Positions 26,847 to 37,242 of a stretch of 64,000 bases of DNA are shown piece after piece (within the stretch, counting starts at the first letter, position 1; the number at the start of each line of letters is the position of its first letter). The position numbers and the translations under genes are program-made. The DNA comes from Demequina silvatica (GTDB taxonomy: Bacteria > Actinomycetota > Actinomycetes > Actinomycetales > Demequinaceae). The stretch covers positions 291,187-355,186 of the forward strand of contig NZ_BBMA01000004.1 of assembly GCF_000971215.1 (NCBI RefSeq), given 5' to 3'. The notes under the pieces were generated by a model that was not told the DNA's origin, searched no databases, and saw nothing but the letters and a program-made list of their open reading frames with translations.

Positions 26847-28175
26847 TCACCCGAGCGCCGCGATCACCTGCTCCGCCATCGCGAGCACCCGGTTGTCGTC
26901 CGCCTCGGGCGTGAATCCGAGCCGCGCGATCACGAGCCCCTCGGATGGCACCACGATCACCTTCTGGCCGTCGTGGCCCGACGCCGAGTACGCATCTGCG
27001 GGCAGCTCCGGGTCCACCACGGAGCCGTCGGGGCGGGTGTTCGCCCACCAGCCGGACGCGTAGCCGTCCGAACCCTCCTCGATCTCGGTGTCGACCGGGA
27101 CCGTCGACTCCGCGACCCAGCCCTCGGGCAGCAGCCGCTCGCCGTCCCAGACACCGTCCTGGAGCACGAACTGCCCGACCGTCGCCCAGTCGCGCGGCGT
27201 CGCCCACATGTAGGACGAACACACCGGAGTCCCGGCCGCATCCACCTCCATGACGGCGCTCGACAGGCCCAGCGGCGCGAACACCTGCGCACGCGGCGCG
27301 TCCGCTCCCCCGCGCCCCTGGGTCACCACGTCGCACAGCAGCGTGGTCGACCCGCTCGAGTACTGGAGGTACGCCCCGGGCTCGTGCGCGAGCTCCTGCG
27401 ACGCGACGTACGCGCCCATGTCGCCCTCGCCGTAGAGCATCTGGGTGATGGGCGTGCCGAGGTCGTACGTCTCGTCCCACGCGAGGCCGGAGGTCATCTG
27501 CATGAGCTGCCGCACCGTGATGTCGGCGCGGCCGTCGGTCCACGTCTCCACCAGGTGGTCGTCGTCGAGCGACACCTCCCCCGCCTGCACCAGTCGGCCC
27601 ACCAGAAGGTTGGTCACGGACTTGGTCATCGACCAGCCGAGCTGCGGCGTCTCCGGTCCGAAGCCGTCGGCGTACCGCTCCGCCACCAGCTCGCCGTCCT
27701 TCAACACCACCACGCCGCGCGTGCCGAGCGCGGCGCGCTCGTCCCCACCCAGGTCGTCGCCGAAGCCGTACGCCAGCGCCTGGGTGACCGCCGCATCGTC
27801 CCCCGGGGTGAGCGGGAGGTCGGTGTAGAGGTTGGCGTCCACGGCGGTCGGCTCGGGGAGGCCCTTAGGTCGCTCGGACGCGAGCGTGCAGCCGTAGCCG
27901 GGCGTCGCCCAGGCCTGCTGCTTCGCGAGCACGCCGAGGATGGTGGTCGACGCCTCGCCGTCCGCGAACGAGGTGCGCAGGACGGGGACCAGGGGGTTCG
28001 CGGGGAGGTCGGCCGCCGCATCGTCCCTGCCGGCGACCTCGGTGACGGCGCACGCGTTGTGGGCGGCGTAGCCCGTGCCGGTGAGAAGCATGGGCCGCTC
28101 GTACCAGTAGGCGGCGGTGACGCCGACCGCGAGGGTGGCCGCGGCGGCGAGGACGATGGTGCGGGCGCGGGGCAT
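26847..28175 (-). CDS. Serine beta-lactamase-like hydrolase (class C/6-aminohexanoate family), exported
   Basis: A 442-residue protein with an N-terminal signal anchor (RTIVLAAAATLAVGVTAAYW) and a penicillin-binding-like domain. The catalytic SxxK is SMTK in LGWSMTKSVTNLLVGRLV, the Tyr motif is YSSGS in place of YxN, and HDGQ stands where KTG would be, as in EstB and NylB relatives. The physiological substrate is uncertain. Two motif copies, 27792 (GDDAAVTQA) and 28017 (GRDDAAADL), both fall in the poorly conserved N-terminal part, about 60 codons apart. ATG 28175 gives a normal signal sequence. Confidence 0.82.
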   Translation of the reverse strand: MPRARTIVLAAAATLAVGVTAAYWYERPMLLTGTGYAAHNACAVTEVAGRDDAAADLPANPLVPVLRTSFADGEASTTILGVLAKQQAWATPGYGCTLASERPKGLPEPTAVDANLYTDLPLTPGDDAAVTQALAYGFGDDLGGDERAALGTRGVVVLKDGELVAERYADGFGPETPQLGWSMTKSVTNLLVGRLVQAGEVSLDDDHLVETWTDGRADITVRQLMQMTSGLAWDETYDLGTPITQMLYGEGDMGAYVASQELAHEPGAYLQYSSGSTTLLCDVVTQGRGGADAPRAQVFAPLGLSSAVMEVDAAGTPVCSSYMWATPRDWATVGQFVLQDGVWDGERLLPEGWVAESTVPVDTEIEEGSDGYASGWWANTRPDGSVVDPELPADAYSASGHDGQKVIVVPSEGLVIARLGFTPEADDNRVLAMAEQVIAALG

Positions 28176-28308
28176 GGGACCTGCTTCGGTTCGGGCGGCG
28201 CGCAGACCTCGCGGTCCCACCACGCCGTGGGGACGGGCGACGCGGCTGGCGCCGGTCGAGCCGGACCAGGGTACGGCACCCGTGGAGGCTCCCCCGACCA
28301 TCGCGGAG

Positions 28309-28318
28309 GGACGATGCG
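28309..28318 (+). repeat. GGACGATGCG motif copy in divergent spacer
   Basis: Forward copy with full context GGGACGATGCGGTGGTC, between the beta-lactamase-like gene and the ribbon-helix-helix gene. Confidence 0.8.
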
Positions 28319-28348
28319 GTGGTCCAGTGTGCACAGCCCCTTGAGGAC

Positions 28349-28366
28349 GTATGACGTGCGTCATAC
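28349..28366. promoter_or_regulatory. 18-bp palindromic operator candidate
   Basis: GTATGACG and CGTCATAC flank a two-base centre, with perfect 8-base arms. It lies 80 bases upstream of the ribbon-helix-helix gene, the expected place for autoregulation, but could also serve the divergent gene. Confidence 0.6.
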
Positions 28367-28445
28367 GGTAGCGGGGTGCAGCGCAGCGGCGGCGCGTGGC
28401 CCGCCAATCCCACCTACCAACGGATCTACTCGCAGGAGGTCGACC

Positions 28446-28760
28446 ATGACTGAGCTGGAGAAGCGCATCGCCGCAGCGATCGAGGACTCCGAGACGTCTC
28501 GCGACGTGGCGCCACCTGAAGGCACTCCCGCGCGCCGCAGAAATCGCGAGGCATCTTCGGTCTACTCGCTGCGGCTCCCCAATGAGGTCATCGCGGAGCT
28601 GACCGTCGTCGCCGCGGAGCTGAACCTGCCCGTCTCCGCGCTGATCCGCGGCTTCATCCTCGACGGGCTCGCGTCGCAACGCGGGGTCGACCTCCATGGC
28701 GCGCTCGATCGCCTGGAACGCGACGTACGTGACCTCCGGCGGGTGGCAACCCGCGCCTGA
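28446..28760 (+). CDS. Ribbon-helix-helix DNA-binding protein (CopG/Arc-like)
   Basis: A 104-residue protein. After a charged, flexible head (MTELEKRIAAAIEDSETSRD...ARRRNREA), residues ~39-75 form an RHH unit: SVYSLRLPNEVIAELTVVAAELNLPVSALIRGFILDGLA, with the alternating beta strand and helix-turn-helix. The C-terminus is a charged helix (ALDRLERDVRDLRRVATRA). AGGAGG lies six bases before the ATG. It could be an antitoxin-type repressor, but no toxin is adjacent; the next gene is a helicase. Autoregulation through the upstream palindrome is likely. Confidence 0.8.
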   Translation: MTELEKRIAAAIEDSETSRDVAPPEGTPARRRNREASSVYSLRLPNEVIAELTVVAAELNLPVSALIRGFILDGLASQRGVDLHGALDRLERDVRDLRRVATRA

Positions 28761-28812
28761 CCGGACCGAACCGTGGTCACCGGCTGTCGGCGGGCTGCGG
28801 CAGGATTGTCCG

Positions 28813-30834
28813 GTGCCTCAGACGTGGACCGGTCGCCCCGGGTGGACCCTCACGCTCGAGGCGGGACGGCTGACGCTGCGCGACGGTGATCGCGTCGACG
28901 CCTTCGCCGGGACGGATGCCGCGCGGCTCCGCGTGGGCTGGTGGTGGTTCAGCCGCTGCCTCGTGGTCGACGCCCCGGCGGACGGGACGCGCAGGCGGAT
29001 GCGGGGACTGGACCGGCGCGACGGCGAGGCGATCCGCACGACTCTCGCGCGCATCGTCGCCCGTGCGAAGGTGCGCGACGCGCTCGCCCTCGCCGCCGCG
29101 CGGGAGCCAGTGTTCGCGCGGCTCCTCGCGACGCGGGCACGCACGCAGCGCTGGATCGCGTACGACGATGTCAGCGCCGTCCTCGCCGGGCTCCCCCGGC
29201 GCGAGGCGCTTCTCGCGACCCTCACCGCGGCGGAACGCGACGCGCTGGCAGCCACCCTTTCCGAGCCCGAGGCCAGCGCGCTCGCGTTCCTGGGCGAGGA
29301 CCACCGCGGGCACGTGGCCGCCGCGAACACGGAGATCGCGCGGCGGGAGCTGGCGGCCGGCAAGGAGTTCTTCGCGACGGTCGAGAAGTCGCCCCTGACC
29401 GAGGAGCAGGCGCGGGCGGTGGTGTCGCTCGACAATCGGGTGCGCGTGGTCGCGGCGGCCGGCTCGGGTAAGACATCGGTCATGGTGGCGCGCGCGGCGT
29501 ACGCGATCCGCCGGGGGTTCGTGGACCCCGACCGCGTGCTCATGCTCGCCTTCAACGCGGACGCCGCGGCCGAGCTACGCGAGCGGCTCGAGGCGCGGCT
29601 GGGCGCGCTGGGGCTGCCGCACGAGGGCGTGGAGGCGGCCACGTTCCACTCGTTCGGGCTGTCGGTGATCGGCGAGGCGACGGGGCGCAAGCCGCGCATC
29701 GCTCCGTTCGTGGAGGCCGGTCGCGACGTCGACAAGGTGCGCGAGCTGATCGCGCGGGTGGGCGGCGCGGAGATCGTTGGCGTCGCGCGCAAGGAGCTGG
29801 CGCCGCTGGTGCGCAGCTTCATGTCTCATGTGAAGGCCAACGGACTCACGCGCGAGGAGGTCGCGCGGCGGGCTTCGCGAGTTCCTGGGCTCGACGTGGC
29901 CCGGACGCGCGCGTTCCTCGACCTGTACTGGCAGGTCCACGACCTGTGGCAGGAGGACCTGCGCGCGGCACGCGCCGTCGACTTCGACGACATGCTGACC
30001 ATGGCCGCCGAGCACCTGGAGCGCGATCCGGGCCTTGCACGCTGGGACCTCATCATGGTCGACGAGTTCCAGGACACCAGCCGCGCCCGTGCCCGCCTCG
30101 TCCGCGCGCTGCTGCGCCCGCGTGGCACGTACCTGCTCGCCGTCGGCGACGACTGGCAGGCCATCAACCGTTTCGCCGGCGCCGACCTCAGCGTCATGAC
30201 GGACTTCGACGCCGTGTTCGGGCCCGCGCTGACACGTCGCCTGGAGACCACGTTCCGCTCGCCGCAGGAGATCGCGGATGTCGCGGGCCGGTTCGTGTCG
30301 CGCAACCCCGCGCAGATCGCGAAGACGGTACGGGCCGCGCGGGGCGCGTCCGGCGCGCCCGTGACCGTGATGCGCGTGCCGCGCAGGGGTGACCTGATGG
30401 CCGCGATCGAGGCGCACCTCGCCGTGCTCGCGGAGGACGGCGGCGCCACCGTGGATGTCCTGGGCCGGTACGGCTTCGACGAGAAGCTGCTTCCCTCCCG
30501 GCGTCCGTCGGGGCTGCGGGTCGCGTTCCGGACCGCGCACCGCTCGAAGGGCCTCGAGGCGGACCACGTCATCCTCCCGAACGTCACCACCGGCCGCTAC
30601 GGGTTCCCCGGCAGCATCCCGGAGGATCCGTTGCTGGCGCTCGCGATGCCGGGTGCGGATCCGTTCGAGCACGCCGAGGAGCGGCGCCTCTTCTACGTGG
30701 CGCTCACGCGTGCCCGCCGGTCGGTCACTGTGTTCACGGTGGCGGGGCGCGAGTCGCCGTTCGTCCAGGAGCTGCTCGAGGATCCGGGCGTGGTCCTTCA
30801 CGAGGGCGCCAGCATCAACCATGGGGCTTCGTGA
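28813..30834 (+). CDS. Superfamily 1 DNA helicase (HelD/UvrD-like)
   Basis: A 673-residue ATP-dependent helicase. An N-terminal ~190-residue region resembles that of E. coli helicase IV and has no clear domain name. Then come the motifs: Q-type LTEEQARAVVSLD, Walker A AAAGSGKT (Lys220), Ia ATFHSFGLSVIGE, Walker B MVDEFQDTS (417-422), III AVGDDWQAINRFAGAD, IV RLETTFRSPQEIADVAGRF, V FRTAHRSKGLEADHVI and VI RRLFYVALTRARRSV. Start chosen at GTG 28813; an in-frame ATG at 28696 overlaps the upstream gene. Likely in repair or replication restart. Confidence 0.88.
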   Translation: MPQTWTGRPGWTLTLEAGRLTLRDGDRVDAFAGTDAARLRVGWWWFSRCLVVDAPADGTRRRMRGLDRRDGEAIRTTLARIVARAKVRDALALAAAREPVFARLLATRARTQRWIAYDDVSAVLAGLPRREALLATLTAAERDALAATLSEPEASALAFLGEDHRGHVAAANTEIARRELAAGKEFFATVEKSPLTEEQARAVVSLDNRVRVVAAAGSGKTSVMVARAAYAIRRGFVDPDRVLMLAFNADAAAELRERLEARLGALGLPHEGVEAATFHSFGLSVIGEATGRKPRIAPFVEAGRDVDKVRELIARVGGAEIVGVARKELAPLVRSFMSHVKANGLTREEVARRASRVPGLDVARTRAFLDLYWQVHDLWQEDLRAARAVDFDDMLTMAAEHLERDPGLARWDLIMVDEFQDTSRARARLVRALLRPRGTYLLAVGDDWQAINRFAGADLSVMTDFDAVFGPALTRRLETTFRSPQEIADVAGRFVSRNPAQIAKTVRAARGASGAPVTVMRVPRRGDLMAAIEAHLAVLAEDGGATVDVLGRYGFDEKLLPSRRPSGLRVAFRTAHRSKGLEADHVILPNVTTGRYGFPGSIPEDPLLALAMPGADPFEHAEERRLFYVALTRARRSVTVFTVAGRESPFVQELLEDPGVVLHEGASINHGAS

Positions 30835-31008
30835 CGTTTCTCGCGCCTCGACAGTGTCAACCGTGAGGTCGGCTGTCGCCGGCCGCGGGCGCCCACACCG
30901 GTAACAGCGTTCGGGTGACGCGATCGCGCACGACTAAGCGCCGACGCACGCCCCAAGCGTCACCATGCCTCACGATTCGAGAAGGCGGCGTGTGGCCAGA
31001 CGCACGGC

Positions 31009-31036
31009 GGCGCCCCTGGGAGAACCCAGGGGCGCC
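31009..31036. terminator. Bidirectional hairpin between helicase and MFS genes
   Basis: Perfect 12-bp stem GGCGCCCCTGGG with loop AGAA. It lies in the 222-bp convergent spacer and would serve both genes; the rest of the spacer shows nothing recognisable. Confidence 0.75.
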
Positions 31037-31056
31037 ATACGAGGTGAGAGGGGTCG

Positions 31057-32616
31057 TCAGCGGGTATCGGCGCGCGCACCGCTAGGAGCGGCAGAGCCGG
31101 TCGCACCCGCGGGAACGGCGGCAGCGTCTGCACCGGACACCGCCTCCCCCGCAGCGGCTGCCGCGGGCTCGACGGGCGCGCCATGCGCACCGCCCACACC
31201 CGGGCGGGCGTTCACCAGGATCGCGGCGGTGATCGCGGCGAGCACCACGGCGCCCACCGAGACCCACATCGCGGTCGAGAACCCGTGGACCGTGGCCTCG
31301 GCCATGGCCTCCTGCGTGGAGGCCCCGTTCGAGGTGATCCAGTTGGCGGTCGCCGTCGCCGCGACGGTGTTGAGCAGCGCGATGCCGATCGACCCGCCCA
31401 CCTGCTGGGTGGTGTTGAGCGTCGCCGAGACCACACCGGCATCCGTGCCGCGGACGCCGCCCGTCGCGGTCGCCATCGACGGCATGAAGGTCATGCCCAT
31501 GCCGAGGCCCAGGAACAACAGGCCCGGCAGCACGTGCAGCCAGTAGCCGGAGTCCACCTGCATCTGCGTGAGGAACGCCAGCGCCAGCGCCGCCAACGTC
31601 AGGCCCGGCACCATCAGGCGACGGGGGCCCACCCGCGGCAGCAGCCGCGCGGAGATCACCACGGAACCCGTCATCATGCCCACCACCATCGGCAGGAACG
31701 CGACGCCGGTCTTCATGGGCGAGTAGCCCTGGATGCCCTGCAGGTAGTAGGTGAGGAACAGGAACACGCCGAACATGCCCACCTGGCTGAGGCCCACCGC
31801 GGCGAGCGCGCCCACGCGGTTGCGCTCGCGCAGCAGGTGCAGCGGCAGCAACGCGTGCGGGGTGCGGCGCTCCACCAGGACGAACACGGCGAGCAGCGCG
31901 ACGCCGATCGCGAGCATCGACAGCACCAGGGGCGAGCTCCAGCCGTCCTGCTCGGCCTCGCTGAGGCCGAACACGATCGCCAGCAGGCCCGCGGTCGCGA
32001 GGATCGCGCCGGGGATGTCGAGGCGGGCGTGCGCGGCGCGGATGCCGCGGTCGTGGAGGAACATCGAGGCGCCGATCACGGCGACCACCGCGATGGGCAC
32101 GTTGACCATGAGCGTCCAGCGCCAGTCGAGGTACTGCGTGAGCGCGCCGCCCAGGATGAGGCCGAGCGCGGCGCCACCACCGGCGATCGCACCGTAGATG
32201 CCGAGCGCGCGCGCCCGCTCCCTCGCCTCGGTGAAGGTGACGTTGAGCATCGACAGCGCCGCGGGCGCGAGGGCCGCGGCGAACACGCCCTGGAGGGCGC
32301 GGGCGGCGATGAGCATCTCGAAGCTCTGCGCGACGCCGCCGAGCGCGGAGGCCGCCGCGAAGCCGACCAGGCCGATGATGAGCATCCGCTTGCGCCCCAC
32401 CACGTCGCCGAGCCGTCCGCCCAGCAGCAGGAGGCCGCCGAAGGCGAGCGTGTAGGCGGTGATGATCCACTGGCGGTCGGCGTCGGAGATCCCGAGGTCG
32501 GCCTGCGCGGTGGGCATCGCGATGTTGACGATGGTCATGTCGAGCACGACCATCAGCTGTGCCAGGCCGATCGCGGCCAGGCCCCACCAGCGGCGGGGAT
32601 CGGGTGTGGTGTCCAT
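31057..32616 (-). CDS. DHA2-family MFS multidrug transporter (14 helices)
   Basis: A 519-residue drug:proton antiporter of the EmrB/QacA type. The signature D1 motif LDMTIVNIAMPT and motif A GGRLGDVVGRKRM are present, followed by RALQGVFAAALAPAALSML, GGALGLILGG-like motif C and 14 predicted helices, ending in an Ala/Pro-rich cytoplasmic tail. The range of exported compounds is unknown. It is divergent from a TetR gene, the standard efflux-repressor pair. ATG 32616 has no strong Shine-Dalgarno sequence. Confidence 0.93.
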   Translation of the reverse strand: MDTTPDPRRWWGLAAIGLAQLMVVLDMTIVNIAMPTAQADLGISDADRQWIITAYTLAFGGLLLLGGRLGDVVGRKRMLIIGLVGFAAASALGGVAQSFEMLIAARALQGVFAAALAPAALSMLNVTFTEARERARALGIYGAIAGGGAALGLILGGALTQYLDWRWTLMVNVPIAVVAVIGASMFLHDRGIRAAHARLDIPGAILATAGLLAIVFGLSEAEQDGWSSPLVLSMLAIGVALLAVFVLVERRTPHALLPLHLLRERNRVGALAAVGLSQVGMFGVFLFLTYYLQGIQGYSPMKTGVAFLPMVVGMMTGSVVISARLLPRVGPRRLMVPGLTLAALALAFLTQMQVDSGYWLHVLPGLLFLGLGMGMTFMPSMATATGGVRGTDAGVVSATLNTTQQVGGSIGIALLNTVAATATANWITSNGASTQEAMAEATVHGFSTAMWVSVGAVVLAAITAAILVNARPGVGGAHGAPVEPAAAAAGEAVSGADAAAVPAGATGSAAPSGARADTR

Positions 32617-32710
32617 GGGTGCCTTTCGTGAGCGCGCCGGGGCGCGGCAGGTCCGGGGAGGGCGGCTTCGCCAGGAGGGGGTCCTCCCCCGCGGCTTGGA
32701 TGAGCGAGGG

Positions 32711-32720
32711 GGACGATGCG
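32711..32720 (+). repeat. GGACGATGCG motif copy in divergent spacer
   Basis: Complete consensus copy, GGGGGACGATGCGGGGGC, between the MFS and TetR genes, 11 bases before the AACTT half-site. Confidence 0.85.
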
Positions 32721-32730
32721 GGGGCTGGGG

Positions 32731-32754
32731 AACTTCCTAGCCGCCCGGTAAGTT
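32731..32754. promoter_or_regulatory. Candidate TetR operator
   Basis: AACTT and AAGTT arms with a 14-base spacer lie between the divergent MFS and TetR genes. Short match, so only a suggestion. Confidence 0.35.
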
Positions 32755-32835
32755 ACGGATACGACGCTATGCTGGAACTGACCGGCCGTCAAGTTGATTC
32801 CCGAGATTCGCGACAGACGCGCCAGAGAGGAAGCG

Positions 32836-33396
32836 ATGTCGGAGACCGCCACCCGCCGCCGAGGGGACACGCGCGAGCGCATCCAGGACGTCGCGCTCGA
32901 CCGCTTCACCGCCAACGGCTACGACCAGACCTCCCTGCGCGAGATCGCGGAGGACCTGGGCGTCACCAAGGCCGCGCTCTACTACCACTTCAAGTCCAAG
33001 GAGGAGATCCTCGAGTCGCTGCTCGCGGAGGCCTCCTCGGAGATCGACGCGCTGGTCGAGTGGATGCGCGCCGAGCCCTCGACGCGCGAGCGCCGGCTCG
33101 AGATGATCCGCCGCCTCGGCGACATCACCCACGGCGTCCCGGGGGACGTCATGCGTTGCGTCCAGCAGAACGAGGTCGCGCTGCAGAACCTTGCCTCCAC
33201 CAGCCTCATCCACGACATCAAGGTGCGGCTGTGGGAGGCAGCGATGCCCGACGAGGCGTCCATCGAGGACCGCCTGCGCATCCGCATGGCGATCATGACG
33301 GTGCTGATCGCCAACAAGCCCGGCAGCGACCTGGGCGGCACCGCCGCCGAGCGCGAGGCGGCCGCGCAGTCGATCGCCGCTGACCTGGTGCCCTGA
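32836..33396 (+). CDS. TetR-family repressor
   Basis: A 186-residue regulator with helix-turn-helix IQDVALDRFTANGYDQTSLREIAEDLGVTKAALYYHFKSKEEIL (about 16-59) and a helical ligand domain. GAGGAAGCG precedes the ATG. Because it is divergent from the DHA2 efflux gene, it most likely represses that gene and itself until a drug-like ligand binds. The inducer cannot be inferred. Confidence 0.92.
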   Translation: MSETATRRRGDTRERIQDVALDRFTANGYDQTSLREIAEDLGVTKAALYYHFKSKEEILESLLAEASSEIDALVEWMRAEPSTRERRLEMIRRLGDITHGVPGDVMRCVQQNEVALQNLASTSLIHDIKVRLWEAAMPDEASIEDRLRIRMAIMTVLIANKPGSDLGGTAAEREAAAQSIAADLVP

Positions 33397-33404
33397 GCCC
33401 TGCG

Positions 33405-33566
33405 GCCTCACCCTTCCTGCGGGACACTCACCGGTACTTTTGAGGCGATGATGCGCGCCACGGGACAGTGGGCTCGGCGCGGGTCAGGCGCCCGCGTGGA
33501 TTCGCGTCCCGCCCGGAACACAGGCACTGGAAAAAGCACGGTGAGTGTCCCGCAGGGCCAAGGTGA
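33405..33566. repeat. 141-bp element with 18-bp terminal inverted repeats
   Basis: CCTGCGGGACACTCACCG at 33416-33433 has a perfect inverted copy at 33539-33556. Similarity continues outward (GGCCTCACC / GGTGAGGCG) and inward (TACTTTT / AAAAAGCA) with small gaps. No ORF lies between. It fills the convergent spacer of tetR and prpC, so it is either a large bidirectional terminator or a small non-autonomous element; no target-site duplication was seen. Confidence 0.7.
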
Positions 33567-33583
33567 GGCGACGCGTTCCCGGC

Positions 33584-34759
<1,176 letters not shown>

Positions 34760-34798
34760 GATCACTCCTTTGTGATGGTCGCGGTGGGAACGGCCGGG

Positions 34799-35701
34799 TC
34801 AGTCCCGGGTGACGGTGAAGGTGAAGACGTCCTCGTCGAAGCGCGAGTACGCCTGGTAGTCGAGCAGGTCGTAGAGGTCGGCACGGTGCTGCATCTCGCC
34901 GAGCCGGGAGGTCAGCGCACCGTCCGCCTCGAGCGTCTCGAGCCCCCGCAGCGCCGCCCCCATCGCGAGCCGCAGCAGCGACACCGGCCAGATCACCACG
35001 TTGACGCCCACGTCGCGCAGCGCGTCGACGGTGAAGAGCTCGGACTTCCCGAACTCGGTCATGTTGGCGAGGATCGGCACGTCGACGGCGGCGCGGACCG
35101 CCTCGAACTCGGCGAGCGTCGCCATGGCCTCGGGGAAGATCGCGTCCGCGCCGGCATCGACCAACGCGCGCGCCCGGTCCACCGCGTCGGCCAAACCCGA
35201 CACCCCGCGCACGTCCGTGCGCGCCATGATGAGGAGGTTCGGGTCGCGGCGCCCGTCCGCGGCGGCACGGATGCGGCGCACCGCGAGGTCGAGCCCCACC
35301 ACCTCCTTGCCGTCGAGGTGGCCGCAGCGCTTGGGGTTGACCTGGTCCTCGATGTGCAGACCCGCGACGCCCGCGTCCTCGAGCTCCTGCACGGTGCGCG
35401 CGACGTTCATCGGCTCCCCGAAACCCGTGTCCGCGTCCACCAGCACCGGCAGGTCCGTGACCCGCGCGATCTGGCGCGTGCGGCCTGCCACCTCGGTCAG
35501 CGTGGTGAGCCCGATGTCCGGCAGCCCCAGGTCCGCGGACAGGACCGCCCCGGAGACGTAGACGCCCTCGAAGCCGCGCTCTTGAATGAGGCGAGCGGAC
35601 AGCGGGTTGAACGCGCCGGGAAGCCGCAGCAGCTCGCCGGACGCGAGCCGCTCGCGAAAGGTCGAGCGCTTCGCGGCGACGGGGACGGTCGAATAGAGCA
35701 C
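34799..35701 (-). CDS. prpB: Methylisocitrate lyase
   Basis: PrpB cleaves 2-methylisocitrate to pyruvate and succinate. The 300-residue TIM barrel has the isocitrate-lyase family signature KRCGHLDGKEVV with the catalytic Cys, and the Mg2+ site VLVDADTGFGEP. GLHIEDQVNPK precedes the loop. The GTG at 35701 has TAGGAGG upstream and lies eight bases after prpD. PLPEA-type features (LRLPGAFNPLSARLIQERGFEGVYVSGA) are typical of PrpB. Confidence 0.96.
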   Translation of the reverse strand: MLYSTVPVAAKRSTFRERLASGELLRLPGAFNPLSARLIQERGFEGVYVSGAVLSADLGLPDIGLTTLTEVAGRTRQIARVTDLPVLVDADTGFGEPMNVARTVQELEDAGVAGLHIEDQVNPKRCGHLDGKEVVGLDLAVRRIRAAADGRRDPNLLIMARTDVRGVSGLADAVDRARALVDAGADAIFPEAMATLAEFEAVRAAVDVPILANMTEFGKSELFTVDALRDVGVNVVIWPVSLLRLAMGAALRGLETLEADGALTSRLGEMQHRADLYDLLDYQAYSRFDEDVFTFTVTRD

Positions 35702-35709
35702 GCGGCCTC

Positions 35710-37242
35710 CTAGAGCAGCCCGGCAGGGTGAGGCGCGAAGGCTCGCACCTCGTCGGACACGGTGAACGTGAGGTCCCCCAGCTCCGCGGAGGTGAGCGAC
35801 GCGAGCCGCTGAGCGGCCTCGAGGAAGCGGTCCTGCTCCGCGTCCGGGACCACCCCGGACGCCAGGCCGCGGAACTTCGCGACGTAGTCGGCACGCGCGA
35901 AAGGCGCGGCGCCCAGCGGGTGCGCGTCAGCGACCGCGATCGAGTCGCGGAACACCGTCCCGTCCGTGAAGGTCACCTCGATGGACCCGCCGAACGCCTT
36001 CTCCGCGGGGTCGTTCGAGTGGTAGCGCCGCGTCCACTCGGGATCCTCGGTGGTGACGATGCGCCGCCACAGGGCGACGGTGTCCTCGCGGGCGGCGCGG
36101 GCCGGGGCGTACGAGCGCTCATGGTCGAACGCGCCGTCCTGCAGCGCCACCGTGAAGATGTACGGCAGCGAGTGGTCGAGCGTCTCCCGCGAGGCGGTCG
36201 GCGAGTACTTCTCGGGATCCCCCGAGCCGGACCCGATGACGTAGTGCGTGTGGTGCGAGGTCGCGAGCACGATCCTGTCGACCCGCGACGGGTCGCCCAC
36301 CTCCGGGTGCGTGCGGTGGAGCCGGCGCGCGAGGTCGATCCACGCCTGCGACTGGTACTCCGCCGAGTGCTGCTTGGTGTACGAGTCCAGGATCGCCCGC
36401 CGCGGCTCCCCCGGCTCGGGCAGCGCCACCTCGTAGGAGGCGTCGAAGCCGCCCAGCAGCCACGCGATCACGCCGTCCTCGCCCTCGTAGATGGGGGTCG
36501 GCGAGGTCTGGCCGCGCATCGCGCGGTCGACCGCCTCGACGGCGAGCTTCCCCGCCAGCGCCGGCGCGTACGCCTTCCATGAGGAGATCTCGCCCTTGCG
36601 GGACTGCCGGGTCGCGGTGGTGGTGTGCAAGGCCTGCCCCACGGCCTGGAAGATCACCTCGGGAGCCAGCCCCAGCATCGTCCCGATGCCCGCCGCCGCG
36701 GACGGGCCCAGGTGCGCGACGTGGTCGATCTTGTGCCGGTGGAGGCTGATGCCCTTGACCAGGTCGATCTGGACCTCGTAGCCGGTGACGATCCCGCGCA
36801 GCAGGTCCGCGCCGGTGAGGCCGCGCGCCGCGGCGTGCTGGGCGACCGCGACCAGCGGCGGGATGTTGTCGCCCGGGTGCGAGTACTCCTCCGCGAGGAA
36901 CGTGTCGTGGAAGTCGAGCTCCCGCACCGCGACGCCGTTGGCCCAGGCGGCCCACTCGGCGCTGACGCGGGTGGCGCCCGGCTCCCCGAACACGGTCGCG
37001 CCGGCCCCGCCGGACGATGCGCGGTGGGCGAGGGCCTGCGCGCGAGCGGCCGCGGGGGCCGGGCGGGCGTACGAGGCGGCCGCGACCGCGGCGTTGTCGA
37101 TGATGCGGTTGATCACCATGTCCTCGACGTCGGGGGTGACGTCGACGCGCTCGGCGGCGACCTCGGCGATCCTCCAGGCGAGCTGCTGCTCGCGGGGCAG
37201 GGCCTCGGCGGACGTGTGGGCGCGGACGGAGACGGTCTTCAC
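35710..37242 (-). CDS. prpD: 2-methylcitrate dehydratase
   Basis: PrpD dehydrates 2-methylcitrate to 2-methyl-cis-aconitate in the propionate pathway. The 510-residue MmgE/PrpD-family protein has the conserved [24 protein letters not shown] near residues 110-135, [17 protein letters not shown], and a long N-terminal helical domain. Its ATG overlaps the GntR stop by four bases. A motif copy at 37012 (reading HRASSGG) falls in a linker before GATVFGEPG. Second gene of the prp operon. Confidence 0.95.
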   Translation of the reverse strand: MKTVSVRAHTSAEALPREQQLAWRIAEVAAERVDVTPDVEDMVINRIIDNAAVAAASYARPAPAAARAQALAHRASSGGAGATVFGEPGATRVSAEWAAWANGVAVRELDFHDTFLAEEYSHPGDNIPPLVAVAQHAAARGLTGADLLRGIVTGYEVQIDLVKGISLHRHKIDHVAHLGPSAAAGIGTMLGLAPEVIFQAVGQALHTTTATRQSRKGEISSWKAYAPALAGKLAVEAVDRAMRGQTSPTPIYEGEDGVIAWLLGGFDASYEVALPEPGEPRRAILDSYTKQHSAEYQSQAWIDLARRLHRTHPEVGDPSRVDRIVLATSHHTHYVIGSGSGDPEKYSPTASRETLDHSLPYIFTVALQDGAFDHERSYAPARAAREDTVALWRRIVTTEDPEWTRRYHSNDPAEKAFGGSIEVTFTDGTVFRDSIAVADAHPLGAAPFARADYVAKFRGLASGVVPDAEQDRFLEAAQRLASLTSAELGDLTFTVSDEVRAFAPHPAGLL

